A model generated the notes under the pieces. The model was not told the origin of the DNA. It ran no database searches and saw nothing but the letters and a program-made list of their open reading frames with translations. A program made the position numbers and the translations under genes. DNA of 64,000 nt from Blastocatellia bacterium UBA7656 (GTDB taxonomy: Bacteria; Acidobacteriota; Blastocatellia; UBA7656), in assembly GCA_002483445.1 (NCBI GenBank), contig DLHY01000054.1:124001-188000 (forward strand), read 5' to 3'. Positions 27,279 to 35,721 of this stretch are shown piece after piece. Numbering within the stretch: position 1 is the first letter of the stretch; each line of letters begins with the position of its first letter.

Positions 27279-27678
27279 CCAGGTAGTGCGACCTCTGATC
27301 ATTGGCGAGATTCTGACTGACAATGGTTCCTGGGAGTCGGCTGAATTTCTGGTTGATACGGGCGCAGATCGAACTGTTTTCAGTGCGCCTATACTCAACA
27401 AGCTGGGCCTCCGATCAATCGCTTCTCACGAACAGGTCAGCGGCCTGGGCGGGGTGGTCAAGTCAGTCGTTGTAGAAACTCAAATCAGGCTCACTCGCGA
27501 AAACGCCGGGAAGGCGATATTTCGAGGTCAGTATGCAGCCGTCACCGAACTCGAATCGCTCGACATCAGTGTGCTGGGTCGCTACATCACAGGATTGTTT
27601 TCAGTAATCGTCGACCGATTGGGCGATATGGTTTGCCTGCTCGGACAGAGGCATGGCTACCGGATAGAGCAAAATTAA
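27244..27678 (+). CDS. Retropepsin-like aspartic protease
   Basis: A 144-aa single-domain aspartic protease-like protein. The active-site block is EFLVDTGADRTVFS at about residues 35-48, with the D-T-G triad used by retropepsins, which act as homodimers. A hydrophobic-hydrophobic-Gly pattern (DISVLGRYI) near residue 107 is the second family landmark. The start overlaps the DUF5678 frame by 35 bases, indicating coupled translation. The substrate is unknown; the DUF5678 partner is the obvious candidate. Confidence 0.85.
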   Translation: MRIDGAWLLCDDQVVRPLIIGEILTDNGSWESAEFLVDTGADRTVFSAPILNKLGLRSIASHEQVSGLGGVVKSVVVETQIRLTRENAGKAIFRGQYAAVTELESLDISVLGRYITGLFSVIVDRLGDMVCLLGQRHGYRIEQN

Positions 27679-27694
27679 AACAGGATTGAACAGA

Positions 27695-28249
27695 GTGGCA
27701 ATCATTGGAGTTACCGGACATCGAATTTTTACGGAGATCGAAAAGATAGAAGCAGGCGTCGAGCAGGCGATTGACCGAATCGAAAAAGCTTTTCCACGAG
27801 AGCCGCTTATCTGTCTCTCGGCTCTGGCCGAAGGGGCTGACACGATGGTGGCGCGAAAAGTGATGGCGCGAGCAGGCGCGCGGCTCAAAGTCATACTCCC
27901 GCTGCCGGAGTATGACTACATCGCGGATTTCCGCTCGCGTGAGTCGAGAGAAGATTTCCTCAGCCTGCTCGGTCAAGCCGCTGAGGTGATTCGACTGCCC
28001 GCGCTGGCGAGTCGCGATGAAGCATATCAGGCGGCGGGTTTTTATGTGCTGGATCACTGCGACGCGCTCATAGCCGTCTGGGATGGACAGGGCGCGCAGG
28101 GGCAGGGCGGAACCGGAGAGATGGTCGTGCGCGCGCGCCTGAAAAAACTTCCCCTCGCGTGGGTGAAGGCAGGCAATCGCAAACCGGGAACTGAAAAGGC
28201 GACATCTCTCGGAGAAGAGCAGGGAGAAGTTGTGTTTGAAAATTTCTAA
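27695..28249 (+). CDS. SLOG-type nucleotide-binding Rossmann protein
   Basis: A 184-aa protein starting IIGVTGHRIF. The GVTGHR loop, a later CLSALAEGADTMVARK strand-turn and the closing DALIAVWDGQGAQGQGGTGEMV block are typical of the SLOG superfamily (LOG, DprA/Smf, TIR-like Rossmann proteins). It would bind a nucleotide or a nucleotide-derived signal. I prefer the GTG start at 27695, nine bases after AGGA; a TTG at 27686 is the alternative. It is the second SLOG gene in 3 kb, and it lies between the protease pair and the convergent GT2/TIR genes. Confidence 0.72.
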   Translation: MAIIGVTGHRIFTEIEKIEAGVEQAIDRIEKAFPREPLICLSALAEGADTMVARKVMARAGARLKVILPLPEYDYIADFRSRESREDFLSLLGQAAEVIRLPALASRDEAYQAAGFYVLDHCDALIAVWDGQGAQGQGGTGEMVVRARLKKLPLAWVKAGNRKPGTEKATSLGEEQGEVVFENF

Positions 28250-28280
28250 GCGTTCGCGTTGAAGCAAAGAGGCATCTTCA

Positions 28281-29882
28281 TCATTTCATTCGAAACCAAA
28301 GCAGAAGAAGCGCAATGACAGTGAAAGGAATGAAGCAGCAGTTGCGCGCCAGAAATCCTATCCAGTCTTTCCTTTCAGTGAAGCACATCAGAGGGCCGAG
28401 TATGTACATCAGCGAAACGCCGATTGCAGGAATGAAAGCGGCAGAGTGAAAAAACAAAGCCAGGGCGAGTATCAACAGACCGAAAACCTGAATCAACAGG
28501 TGATCGCGGGCGCGTTGCTTCTGCCGAGCCATTTTTCCGGTCGCTTCGAAAACAGGCTCGCGCAGCTTTGCAGTCTGCTCGATGGCTTCGAGGCACAGCA
28601 GCGGAAGCAGACTGGCATAAGCCAGCGCGCCAACGAACATATAGTGAAAGTGCTTCTGTGGGCGGCGGAATAGATTTATGAGCAGAGGAACCACTGGGGT
28701 AAGCGGGCCTGCAAGGTATAGGCCCAATAACCACGTCTCAAGTCGATCATATCCTTGCAGTCTGTAGATGTATAACAACAACAATCCTCCAAGAAGGCTG
28801 ATCATCGTCGTCGCCCCAAGATAGCAGCAGGAAAAGGTCACAAGCAGATCGACCTTTTCGGTGAGAGTAGCGTGCGGAGATTTGAGCAAAACGGGAAACT
28901 CTTTTCGAAAATATTCGATGGTGCCGGAGATGACTTTGCAGTATCTTTTTCTGAATGCTGTGTAGGTGGATGGATATGCCTCCTGAGCGACGACCTCTTC
29001 GACATAAACGCCGCGATAACCCGCTGCCAGCGCCCGCGAGGCAAAACCAATGTCCTCGGAGACTATCTCAGGGAACCCGCCGATTGCGCTCCATACGCTG
29101 CGCCTGATCATCACCCCATGTCCGAAGCAGGATACGAATCCGAATCTGTTTCTCAGCGGCAAGCAATGTTTGTAGAAAATGTCTATCGTTGGAGCCAGCA
29201 GTGAGGCGAACCGCGTGCGAGCAGGCGAACGGGCTTCGTGTCGGGCCTGCGCAAAGGCTGTCCGGCTATGGCTGAAACGGGAGAGCATCCTGGCGACGAA
29301 ATCGCGCGGGAGTATTTCATCGGCGTCACATAAGACGATGAATTCTTCACTGACGAATTGCGATATCGCATGGTTCAAATTGCCAGCCTTGAACCCTCCA
29401 TGATCACATCGCCGCACGACTATCACTCGATCAGTATGCCGGGATGCCCACTCGTCGATTTGTCGCCGCAGTCTTTCGTCGCGGCTGTCGTCGCAGATGA
29501 TCAATCGAGAGCCGGGATGAGATTGATTCAGACAGGACTCGCAGGCTTCTGAATCGAAATCATCGCACGTTGCATAAAGCACTGCTACCGACTGATCTTC
29601 CTTTGAAGGAGCGACATCACTGGGAGGAGCGATATCGCCCCGTCTGCGCGAAAGAAAGCTCAACGTCTGGTGCCAGAAGTTGTGAATTCCCCATAGCCAC
29701 AGGAGCATCCACATCGCGTGAAGAAGTTTCAGGAATAAAGACACTACCGACCCGCACTCAGGTATAGTGTGGGAGTATCGATTCCAACTCCACAGACTCG
29801 CGCCCGCCCAAGAAACAAATGTGAGAGCCAGAAGAGCGAAAGATTTTTTCTGGCATTTGCTGCTCAGGGCATCTTTCTCCAT
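28281..29882 (-). CDS. Membrane glycosyltransferase family 2 (cellulose/glucan synthase-like)
   Basis: A processive-type GT2 enzyme (533 aa). Transmembrane helices near residues 15-75 precede the cytosolic catalytic domain: VAVLYATCDD, ICDDSRDERL, KAGNLNHAI and the metal-binding LCDADEIL, then EDIGFASRALAAGYRGVYVEEVVAQE. The usual QRRW-like site reads FRKRYCKV, so product-binding may differ. Four to six helices close the protein, fitting polymer export during synthesis. From this ATG its start overlaps the TIR-GH17-like stop by 19 bases, so the two genes are translationally coupled and probably make and trim the same glucan. This pairing is inference. Confidence 0.85.
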   Translation of the reverse strand: MEKDALSSKCQKKSFALLALTFVSWAGASLWSWNRYSHTIPECGSVVSLFLKLLHAMWMLLWLWGIHNFWHQTLSFLSRRRGDIAPPSDVAPSKEDQSVAVLYATCDDFDSEACESCLNQSHPGSRLIICDDSRDERLRRQIDEWASRHTDRVIVVRRCDHGGFKAGNLNHAISQFVSEEFIVLCDADEILPRDFVARMLSRFSHSRTAFAQARHEARSPARTRFASLLAPTIDIFYKHCLPLRNRFGFVSCFGHGVMIRRSVWSAIGGFPEIVSEDIGFASRALAAGYRGVYVEEVVAQEAYPSTYTAFRKRYCKVISGTIEYFRKEFPVLLKSPHATLTEKVDLLVTFSCCYLGATTMISLLGGLLLLYIYRLQGYDRLETWLLGLYLAGPLTPVVPLLINLFRRPQKHFHYMFVGALAYASLLPLLCLEAIEQTAKLREPVFEATGKMARQKQRARDHLLIQVFGLLILALALFFHSAAFIPAIGVSLMYILGPLMCFTERKDWIGFLARNCCFIPFTVIALLLLWFRMK

Positions 29883-31294
29883 TTGACCTCTGTGACTGCG
29901 GGCTTGGGTTTGCGGCCTGCGGTGAACAGTCCGGTGTATTGTTCGGACCTCGACCATTCGTATTCTTCTGTTTTCCATACGGGATCGAACGCAGTCATGA
30001 AAGAGAGTGACACAGTAGAGGGAACATCGTTTCGATCTGTGAATTCTTCGGCGGCGAGTCGATAAAACTCAACCTGCGTTTGAGTCGTCAACCCCGCGGC
30101 GCCGCCTGAAGGGAATGAAACCATTTTCAGAAGCACGGGCTTTGCGCTGCCCGCGAGTTGCGCCGCTTTGCGCGCGCTGGCCAATGTCTCAGCCCACGCC
30201 GCCTGAGGGCTTTGCCCTTTGTGCCAGTTGCTATGCACATCGGGAAACAGGAAATCGCTCACAGCGACGAGTCCAGGGTTGAGTTCATAATCAACTACCA
30301 ATTCAGAGGTCGTGACTGGGCGCAACGTCTCGTCTATAAAAAGTTTTCTTGCGTTTTCAAGTTCGCCGAAAGAATATAGCCCCTTGAGTCCTCTGTGTCC
30401 CAGACAGTACGCATCAGCATACTGAGCTATCTGCAACGCATTGTTAATCTCATTATTGTCTCGAATCTCTCTTACTCCCACGATTACTTTCTGAAATCCT
30501 TCTTCGTGCGCGATTCTTGCGATTTGAGAGCAAGTTCCTTTCGAGGTTATCGTGATCAGCCCGTTGAATCCATGCTGACGGAGAGCCTGAAGGTCTTTGC
30601 GAATGCTTGCTTCAGAAGCCTCTTTATTTTTATAGGGGTCGTATTCGGTCGGATCGTAAAGAATCCACCTGAGCCACGGCATCGCGCCGAGAAAAGAATC
30701 ACGATTCGTTTTGTACTCCCGCTCGCCTGGAAACGAAGATGAATCGCTCGCAGTTTTTTCCCGGATGAAATAAATCGCAAGCAGCGCGGCTGCAACGAGA
30801 AAGATCGCGGCGATTGTTGCTGCGGCGCTTTTGCGGCGATCCCATCTCTTGGCCGCTGGCTTCGGCTTATCAACAGGCGCATCCGGCATCGCCGGGTTGA
30901 GTTTGGATTGCACCGACCTGACAAGAGCAACAAGATGGCCATCGAGCGGCGGCAGAAAGGCGTCAAGCCAGTGAGAGACGCCAATAAAATATTCCATTGC
31001 TTTCGAAGGCGTCACATTTTCTGTCCGAAAAGGTATGAGGCGTTTCTTCTTATGGACGGCGTTTTGAACCTCACGGATGACCTGCTCCGAATCGTTCGAA
31101 TGGAAAGAAAAGATCAGAACGAAGACAGGACATTGGTTTATGGCATCAATTATTGCCTCGCTCCACGGCATACCAGGATCGATGTCCCGTGGTGCAATCC
31201 AGCATTTTACTCCTTCGGCCTCGAGCGCCGAGCAAACCCTGTCTGCTGTCTCTTTATCTGCTTCCGAATAACTGATGAAAACATCATGATCCAT
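29864..31294 (-). CDS. TIR domain protein with TM helix and GH17-like beta-barrel domain
   Basis: A 476-aa fusion. Residues 1-130 are a TIR domain (DVFISYSEADKETADRVCSALE, IAPRDIDPG), with a glutamate in VIREVQNAV at the position of the catalytic Glu of TIR NADases. A single TM helix spans about 165-185 (AATIAAIFLVAAALLAIYFI). The C-terminal part (from about 205: AMPWLRWILYDPTEYDPY) looks like a TIM barrel of the GH17 exo-beta-1,3-glucanase type, with GLITITSKGT, VIVGVRE and FLFPDVHSNW. A TIR domain joined to a glycoside hydrolase-like domain is unusual. It lies directly upstream of a GT2 gene. The GH17 assignment is by overall pattern and could be wrong. Confidence 0.72.
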   Translation of the reverse strand: MDHDVFISYSEADKETADRVCSALEAEGVKCWIAPRDIDPGMPWSEAIIDAINQCPVFVLIFSFHSNDSEQVIREVQNAVHKKKRLIPFRTENVTPSKAMEYFIGVSHWLDAFLPPLDGHLVALVRSVQSKLNPAMPDAPVDKPKPAAKRWDRRKSAAATIAAIFLVAAALLAIYFIREKTASDSSSFPGEREYKTNRDSFLGAMPWLRWILYDPTEYDPYKNKEASEASIRKDLQALRQHGFNGLITITSKGTCSQIARIAHEEGFQKVIVGVREIRDNNEINNALQIAQYADAYCLGHRGLKGLYSFGELENARKLFIDETLRPVTTSELVVDYELNPGLVAVSDFLFPDVHSNWHKGQSPQAAWAETLASARKAAQLAGSAKPVLLKMVSFPSGGAAGLTTQTQVEFYRLAAEEFTDRNDVPSTVSLSFMTAFDPVWKTEEYEWSRSEQYTGLFTAGRKPKPAVTEVKWRKMP

Positions 31295-31366
31295 AGCGAT
31301 GAGATTTTCTCTGTGATTGACCTGACAGCCTGGATATTAGATTCTGTTCCGAAGAAAGTTTCAAGC

Positions 31367-33034
31367 TCACACGCTGGCTGTCAGTCTTTCCACTTCCCGA
31401 AAAACAGCCGAAAGAGACAGCTTGAATTCATCAGCTACTTCGTCTTTCCAGTATGAAAGCGCGATCTGAAAATCCCTCTGAAGCAGGCTGTGAAAATAAG
31501 AGAGCTTGCCCTTGAGTTGGTTGACGACCGAAAACGTCACTTCGCTCCCGAACAGAAGCGGACGCATACATAAAACTTCGATCTCGCGCAATCGGTCTCC
31601 GAGCGCCGCCCGCGCCGAATAAAGGCTGGCCTCGTCAGGCTTCTTCTCTTCAAGCGCCGGACTCATCGCCACCTTGCTGGCCCGAACCACCTCATCGACT
31701 CGCTTGAGGTGACGCAAACACTCGACCCTGTGCAATTTGATTTCCTGCTCGGCTGTCGAATCGCTCTCCAGCGATTGAGATTGTCCTTGCAGTTGAAAGA
31801 CGGCGTGAAGATGCTCAATCGTCAATCCGTCGCCGCCGAACAGAGTGTAGACGCTCATCAGAACCGCCTTGAGTTCTCTGGCGTTGCCGGGCCATCGATA
31901 TGACTTGAGGCGGTCGAGAATACCGGTGGGCGGCTCGCTCGCCGGGTCTGCGGCGATACGCGCCCAGAAATGTTTTGCCAGTGCGGGAATATCTTCGGGG
32001 TGATTGTGAAGCGCGGGTGAGCGAATCATAAATGCCCGCAGGCGATAGTACAAATCCTCGCGGAACCGTCCAGCCTGAACCATCGAGAACAGATCGCGGT
32101 TGGTCGCCGCCACGATCCTGGCATTGACTTTGATCTCTTTCGATTCACCGATGGGCCGTATCTTTTTTTCATCAAGCGCGCGAAGAATCTTCACCTGATG
32201 ATCCGACGAGAGGTCGCCTATCTCATCCAGGAACAAAGTCCCGTTGCCGGTCATTTCCCACAATCCTTTCTTGTCGAATTTGGCGTCGGTGAAGACGAAT
32301 TTTTTATGGCCGAACAACTCCGATTCGAGCAGTTCGCGCGGAATGGCTCCGCAGTTTACGGGGACGAATTTTTCAGACGCGCGCGCTGAATAATTGTGAA
32401 TCGAGCGGGCGATTACTTCCTTGCCTGTTCCCGTGTCGCCGAGAATCAGCACAGGCTCTTCGTGAGTCGCCGCGCGCAAAATCAACTGGCGGACAAGCTG
32501 GGCTTCGGGAGAGTGGCCCACATAACTCCGCAGCAGATCTTCAGGCACGTCGCGCTGCTGAAGCATATCGAGAAGCGATCTTGACGATATCTCGTCGCGC
32601 GGCGGAGCCGCGGATTTCGATGAAGGCGCGTTCGTTTTCCGCGACCTTCGCCGCGGGCTGTCAGTCGTTCCGGCCTTCTCCCATAGCTCTTCGAATATCT
32701 TTTCGTCTGCGCCGATGATGTAAGCGTTGCGGTCTTTGCGGCGCGCGGCGTTTTCAAGAAGAGTGCGTATGCTTCTCACCAGTTGCCCCGCAGACGTGTA
32801 GCTTCCGCTGATGAGAGGAATCTTTTCATGGCCGAGCATCAGCTTTGAAAGCGGCTTGGCGAGGTGTTTCCCGCCGCGATCCATAACCGCGTCTTCCCGG
32901 TTGCGAAGCAGCAACAGGTCTTTGCTCGCGACGACATAAGCCGCGACTTTCGCCAGCGTTCTGACTCTCTGCGGGTCGATCTCGCTTTGAATCGCCTCTG
33001 AGCCGGGTGCAAATCTCAACGCTCGAAGAGTCAT
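31367..33034 (-). CDS. Sigma-54-activator-like AAA+ protein with altered GAFTGA loop
   Basis: A 555-aa protein. Residues about 1-135 form an N-terminal domain of unknown type. The AAA+ core has Walker A GDTGTGKEV, the sigma-54-activator signature ELFGH, Walker B LFLDEIGDL and sensor/arginine-finger FREDLYYRL. The loop that contacts sigma-54, normally GAFTGA directly after ELFGH, reads FVFTDA. RpoN interaction is therefore doubtful. No helix-turn-helix is seen at the C-terminus. The ATG at 33034 follows AGGAGG by six bases, better than an upstream ATG at 33082. It may be a signalling ATPase repurposed for the surrounding system. Confidence 0.82.
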   Translation of the reverse strand: MTLRALRFAPGSEAIQSEIDPQRVRTLAKVAAYVVASKDLLLLRNREDAVMDRGGKHLAKPLSKLMLGHEKIPLISGSYTSAGQLVRSIRTLLENAARRKDRNAYIIGADEKIFEELWEKAGTTDSPRRRSRKTNAPSSKSAAPPRDEISSRSLLDMLQQRDVPEDLLRSYVGHSPEAQLVRQLILRAATHEEPVLILGDTGTGKEVIARSIHNYSARASEKFVPVNCGAIPRELLESELFGHKKFVFTDAKFDKKGLWEMTGNGTLFLDEIGDLSSDHQVKILRALDEKKIRPIGESKEIKVNARIVAATNRDLFSMVQAGRFREDLYYRLRAFMIRSPALHNHPEDIPALAKHFWARIAADPASEPPTGILDRLKSYRWPGNARELKAVLMSVYTLFGGDGLTIEHLHAVFQLQGQSQSLESDSTAEQEIKLHRVECLRHLKRVDEVVRASKVAMSPALEEKKPDEASLYSARAALGDRLREIEVLCMRPLLFGSEVTFSVVNQLKGKLSYFHSLLQRDFQIALSYWKDEVADEFKLSLSAVFREVERLTASV

Positions 33035-33049
33035 AGTCGCCTCCTGATG

Positions 33050-33140
33050 GTACGGAGTTGAGTTTCTGCGATCTAATATCAAAAATCCATCCTTAACTCA
33101 ACCTTCAAAATGAAACTCAACCCCTATAACTCAACTTCAT
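33050..33140. repeat. Intergenic cluster of AACTCAAC / GTTGAGTT octamers
   Basis: Four copies lie in 80 bases between two divergent genes: GTTGAGTT at 33058, then AACTCAAC at about 33105, 33116 and 33129. The first is inverted relative to the rest. The arrangement could be operator-like, since the divergent promoters of the AAA protein and the 33175 gene must lie here. Confidence 0.4.
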
Positions 33141-33174
33141 CGCTTCTATCGGCTTTTTGTCGGGTTCGAATTTA

Positions 33175-33606
33175 ATGACGAATAATCACATTGCGATTCG
33201 CTTCTACCTCGAATACGCGCGGCATCAGACTCTCAGCGTCCCGTCGGATGTGCGCTTTTACAGTTCGGGGACGAAGGAGCTTGAAGTAGCGCGCGTGAAA
33301 GATGAGGAAGAAACTGCGCTTTGCGAGCGCCGTCGTATGGATATGGAGATGGAGTTTGAGCGCGAGCTTGCGCGGATACGCGCTGAAGAAAAAGCAGCGG
33401 CGCTCAGTCTTCTCGGCAGTATGGTTGAAAAACCCGGACGGATTCCGGCGACGGATTATCGCGGCGTGCGCACGCTCGTCACCAGTGTGGAGTCGAAAGG
33501 TTTAGCGACAGGGCTTGTACTCGGACTGTTGGGCAAAGCATCGGAAGAGGCGAGTTTCAAAGATGATTCAAAAAATGGTTACGGCGATGAAGCGACTCGT
33601 CGGTGA
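33175..33606 (+). CDS. Hypothetical charged helical protein
   Basis: A 143-aa protein I do not recognise. The N-terminus (MTNNHIAIRFYLEYARHQ) is followed by a strongly charged helix with likely coiled coil at about 45-90 (EEETALCERRRMDMEMEFE and beyond). A Gly/Ala/Leu-rich stretch (GLATGLVLGLLGKASEEA) lies near the end. An in-frame TTG at 33157 is possible, but ATG 33175 is preferred. It is the only plus-strand gene in a long run of minus-strand genes. Its final codons overlap a fragment resembling the start of an ApaH-type phosphatase in another frame. Confidence 0.55.
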   Translation: MTNNHIAIRFYLEYARHQTLSVPSDVRFYSSGTKELEVARVKDEEETALCERRRMDMEMEFERELARIRAEEKAAALSLLGSMVEKPGRIPATDYRGVRTLVTSVESKGLATGLVLGLLGKASEEASFKDDSKNGYGDEATRR

Positions 33607-33703
33607 CATTCAGGGCTGCTTTGATGGGATGGAAGAACTTCGCGCGTCGGGGAGTTCTTCCATCCAAAGGTTCTCCAGCGAAAACCAATGCAGATATCCC
33701 TGA
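33587..33703 (+). pseudogene. Possible 5' fragment of a bis(5'-nucleosyl)-tetraphosphatase (ApaH-type) gene
   Basis: An ATG at 33587 opens MKRLVGDIQGCFDGMEEL, very like the start of ApaH-type calcineurin phosphatases, whose first metal site is the GDIQGC block. After about 18 residues the similarity stops and the frame ends at 33703, inside the antisense 3' end of the WD40 gene. The break coincides with a 13-base perfect inverted repeat. I read it as a truncated remnant cut off by insertion of the neighbouring accessory genes. A chance match remains possible because the piece is short. Confidence 0.4.
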
Positions 33704-35712
33704 TCATCTCCCAGGCACAGGCTATGGCCTGAAACGGACAGGCAACAAAATGCCGCATCTGTCGCGCACTGCGCTATGAGCCTTTCTTCTCGAATGTCCC
33801 ACACTTTCACCAGCCCATCGACGTAAGCGGTGACGGCGAATCTGTGACCGTCGATCAGAGCGCAAATCAACTCGGCTGACTGACCGTAAGGGCCGAAGTA
33901 AGCCGACGCAAAATCAACTTCCCTGTGGCCGGAAAGAGTGACCATCGCGCCGGGTGATGAAGGATCGATCACGGCTGCGGTTCGGTCACTCGCTCCGAAG
34001 ATCAGCGCCGCGCCGTCTGAAGACCACGCTATTTCGTGTCTCGTCGCCGCCCTCAGCATCGAACTTGTAACCGGAATGCTCGCGGTCAGTTGAAAAGTAT
34101 CGAGATGGAAAATCAGCGCCGACGACGGGGAATCGGCTGCAAGCCTTCGCCCGTCAGGAGAGAAGCTGATTCTGGTCGCCTGTTCGCTCTCTGTAATCAC
34201 TGCGAGCAACTCGCCCGTTTGAGCGTTCCAGATTTTTATCCCCTCCGATCCGCACGAAGCGATTCGATCTCCCGCGGGCGACCACGCGCAGAATCGGGCC
34301 TCCTTTTCGTAAGCCTGCGCTTTCCATATCGTCTTTCGCGTCCCGGTGTCGAAGACTTCAAGCACGCCCATCTCATCGCTGATGACGAAAGCTTGTTCGT
34401 CGGGAGAAAAATCGCACGAGGTCAGACTTGGCCCTGAAGACAGGTCTCGCGATTCAACCGTAGCGATCCACGATCCGGATTTTGAATTCCATAGATGAGC
34501 GCGGCCATCCCGGCCCGCTGAGAGCGCCATCGAAGCGTCGGGATTGAAGGAAACATCAGCCACCCCGAAAGTGTGCGATCTCCCTTCAGCGTCAGCCCAT
34601 GGAATCGAAGCATCCCATATCTTCACTGTCCCGTCTCTTGAAGCCGAAGCTATCCATCGCCCGTCCGGCGACCAGGTGCAGGAAACGATGATGTCCTGAT
34701 GTCCGACCAGATCGCCCAGTCGCTTGCCCGAAGCCGCGTTATAAACCGCAAGCTCCGCATAGCCGTACAGCCCGCCTCCCGAAACTATCGCCGCGCCATC
34801 AGGCGAAAGAGCGCAGTCTGTTCCGAGTGAACTCCCGGCTTTTAACTCAGACCAGCCTTCAGTATCGATGACGACAGTGTTGCAGGCCGTGTGCGCGAAC
34901 AGTTTTCCGTCCCTCGAAAAGCTGCAGCCCGTGTGTCCGGACGCCGATTCGAAGCGATGCGTAAACAATAGTCGCGCATCATCTTTCAAGGAGGCGGAAA
35001 AAATATAAGCATCAGGCCCGTCGCATACTCCTATCAGAGAGCCGTCGGGCGAGAAGGCCGAGGCTGTTATCTGGGCGTCGAGCGGAATGCTTCGCAGAAT
35101 GTCTGTCGATACAGCGTCCCAGAAAACCACAGCGCCGTCGTTGCCTTCGGATAAAATCGCATTACCGTCCGGCGACCAGTCACAGCACAACAACACACGC
35201 GCGTGGGTGTCAATCGCGCACACTTCTCTTTCTTCCCGCCACTCCCAGATGCGCAATAACGAGCCATCGCCACCGGTGGCTATTCTCCTGCCGTCGGGAC
35301 TCCAGCAACAACAGCGCAGGCTTGATCCTTTGAGGCAGGCGATCTCCTCTCCTGATGCCACTTCGCATATTCGAAGCGTCCCATCGAGAGAAGCCGACGC
35401 GAGATAGCGGCTGCACGGAGAGAACCTGCAACAATGCACGAGGTCTTCGTGACCGGCCAGAGTTGCTTTGAGGTGAGGCGAGCGGCTTTTATCGGGAGCG
35501 AAGCAGCGTAGCCATGTTCGTTTGTAGTTGGCGCGGGCGGACTGACACAATGCCATCACTTCCGTCGAATCTTTTCGTTTGTGATATAGCTCGTTGTGCA
35601 ACTGAGGAAAGGTAAGTTCGGGCCACCTCGACAGATGATGCGCTTCTGCTCGAAGGGCGTCGAGAATGGAGAGCAAAACCTCGCGCTGCTTTGGAAGTTC
35701 GATGGTTGACAT
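33610..35712 (-). CDS. WD40 repeat protein (about two propellers)
   Basis: A 700-aa protein. Residues about 10-75 (LDALRAEAHHLSRWPELTF, NELYHKR, RTWLRCFAP) resemble the helical module that separates the STAND ATPase from the WD40 part in DUF4062-STAND-WD40 proteins. About 14 WD40 units follow, recognised by SPDGRxIASAS and VKIWD-type strands, enough for two seven-bladed propellers. No catalytic domain is present. It is third in an apparent operon after a DUF4062-STAND gene that lacks WD40 and a phosphoesterase gene (nine-base gap). It may be the detached sensor half of that STAND protein. The last codons contain a 13-bp inverted repeat. Confidence 0.88.
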   Translation of the reverse strand: MSTIELPKQREVLLSILDALRAEAHHLSRWPELTFPQLHNELYHKRKDSTEVMALCQSARANYKRTWLRCFAPDKSRSPHLKATLAGHEDLVHCCRFSPCSRYLASASLDGTLRICEVASGEEIACLKGSSLRCCCWSPDGRRIATGGDGSLLRIWEWREEREVCAIDTHARVLLCCDWSPDGNAILSEGNDGAVVFWDAVSTDILRSIPLDAQITASAFSPDGSLIGVCDGPDAYIFSASLKDDARLLFTHRFESASGHTGCSFSRDGKLFAHTACNTVVIDTEGWSELKAGSSLGTDCALSPDGAAIVSGGGLYGYAELAVYNAASGKRLGDLVGHQDIIVSCTWSPDGRWIASASRDGTVKIWDASIPWADAEGRSHTFGVADVSFNPDASMALSAGRDGRAHLWNSKSGSWIATVESRDLSSGPSLTSCDFSPDEQAFVISDEMGVLEVFDTGTRKTIWKAQAYEKEARFCAWSPAGDRIASCGSEGIKIWNAQTGELLAVITESEQATRISFSPDGRRLAADSPSSALIFHLDTFQLTASIPVTSSMLRAATRHEIAWSSDGAALIFGASDRTAAVIDPSSPGAMVTLSGHREVDFASAYFGPYGQSAELICALIDGHRFAVTAYVDGLVKVWDIREERLIAQCATDAAFCCLSVSGHSLCLGDDQGYLHWFSLENLWMEELPDARSSSIPSKQP
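33627..33665. terminator. 13-bp perfect inverted repeat at convergent gene ends
   Basis: GGATGGAAGAACT (33627-33639) pairs exactly with AGTTCTTCCATCC (33653-33665) around a 13-base loop. It lies inside the last codons of the WD40 gene and just after the stop of the convergent 33175 gene. A bidirectional terminator is the simplest reading, though no T run follows. Confidence 0.5.
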
Positions 35713-35721
35713 GCCGCCTCT

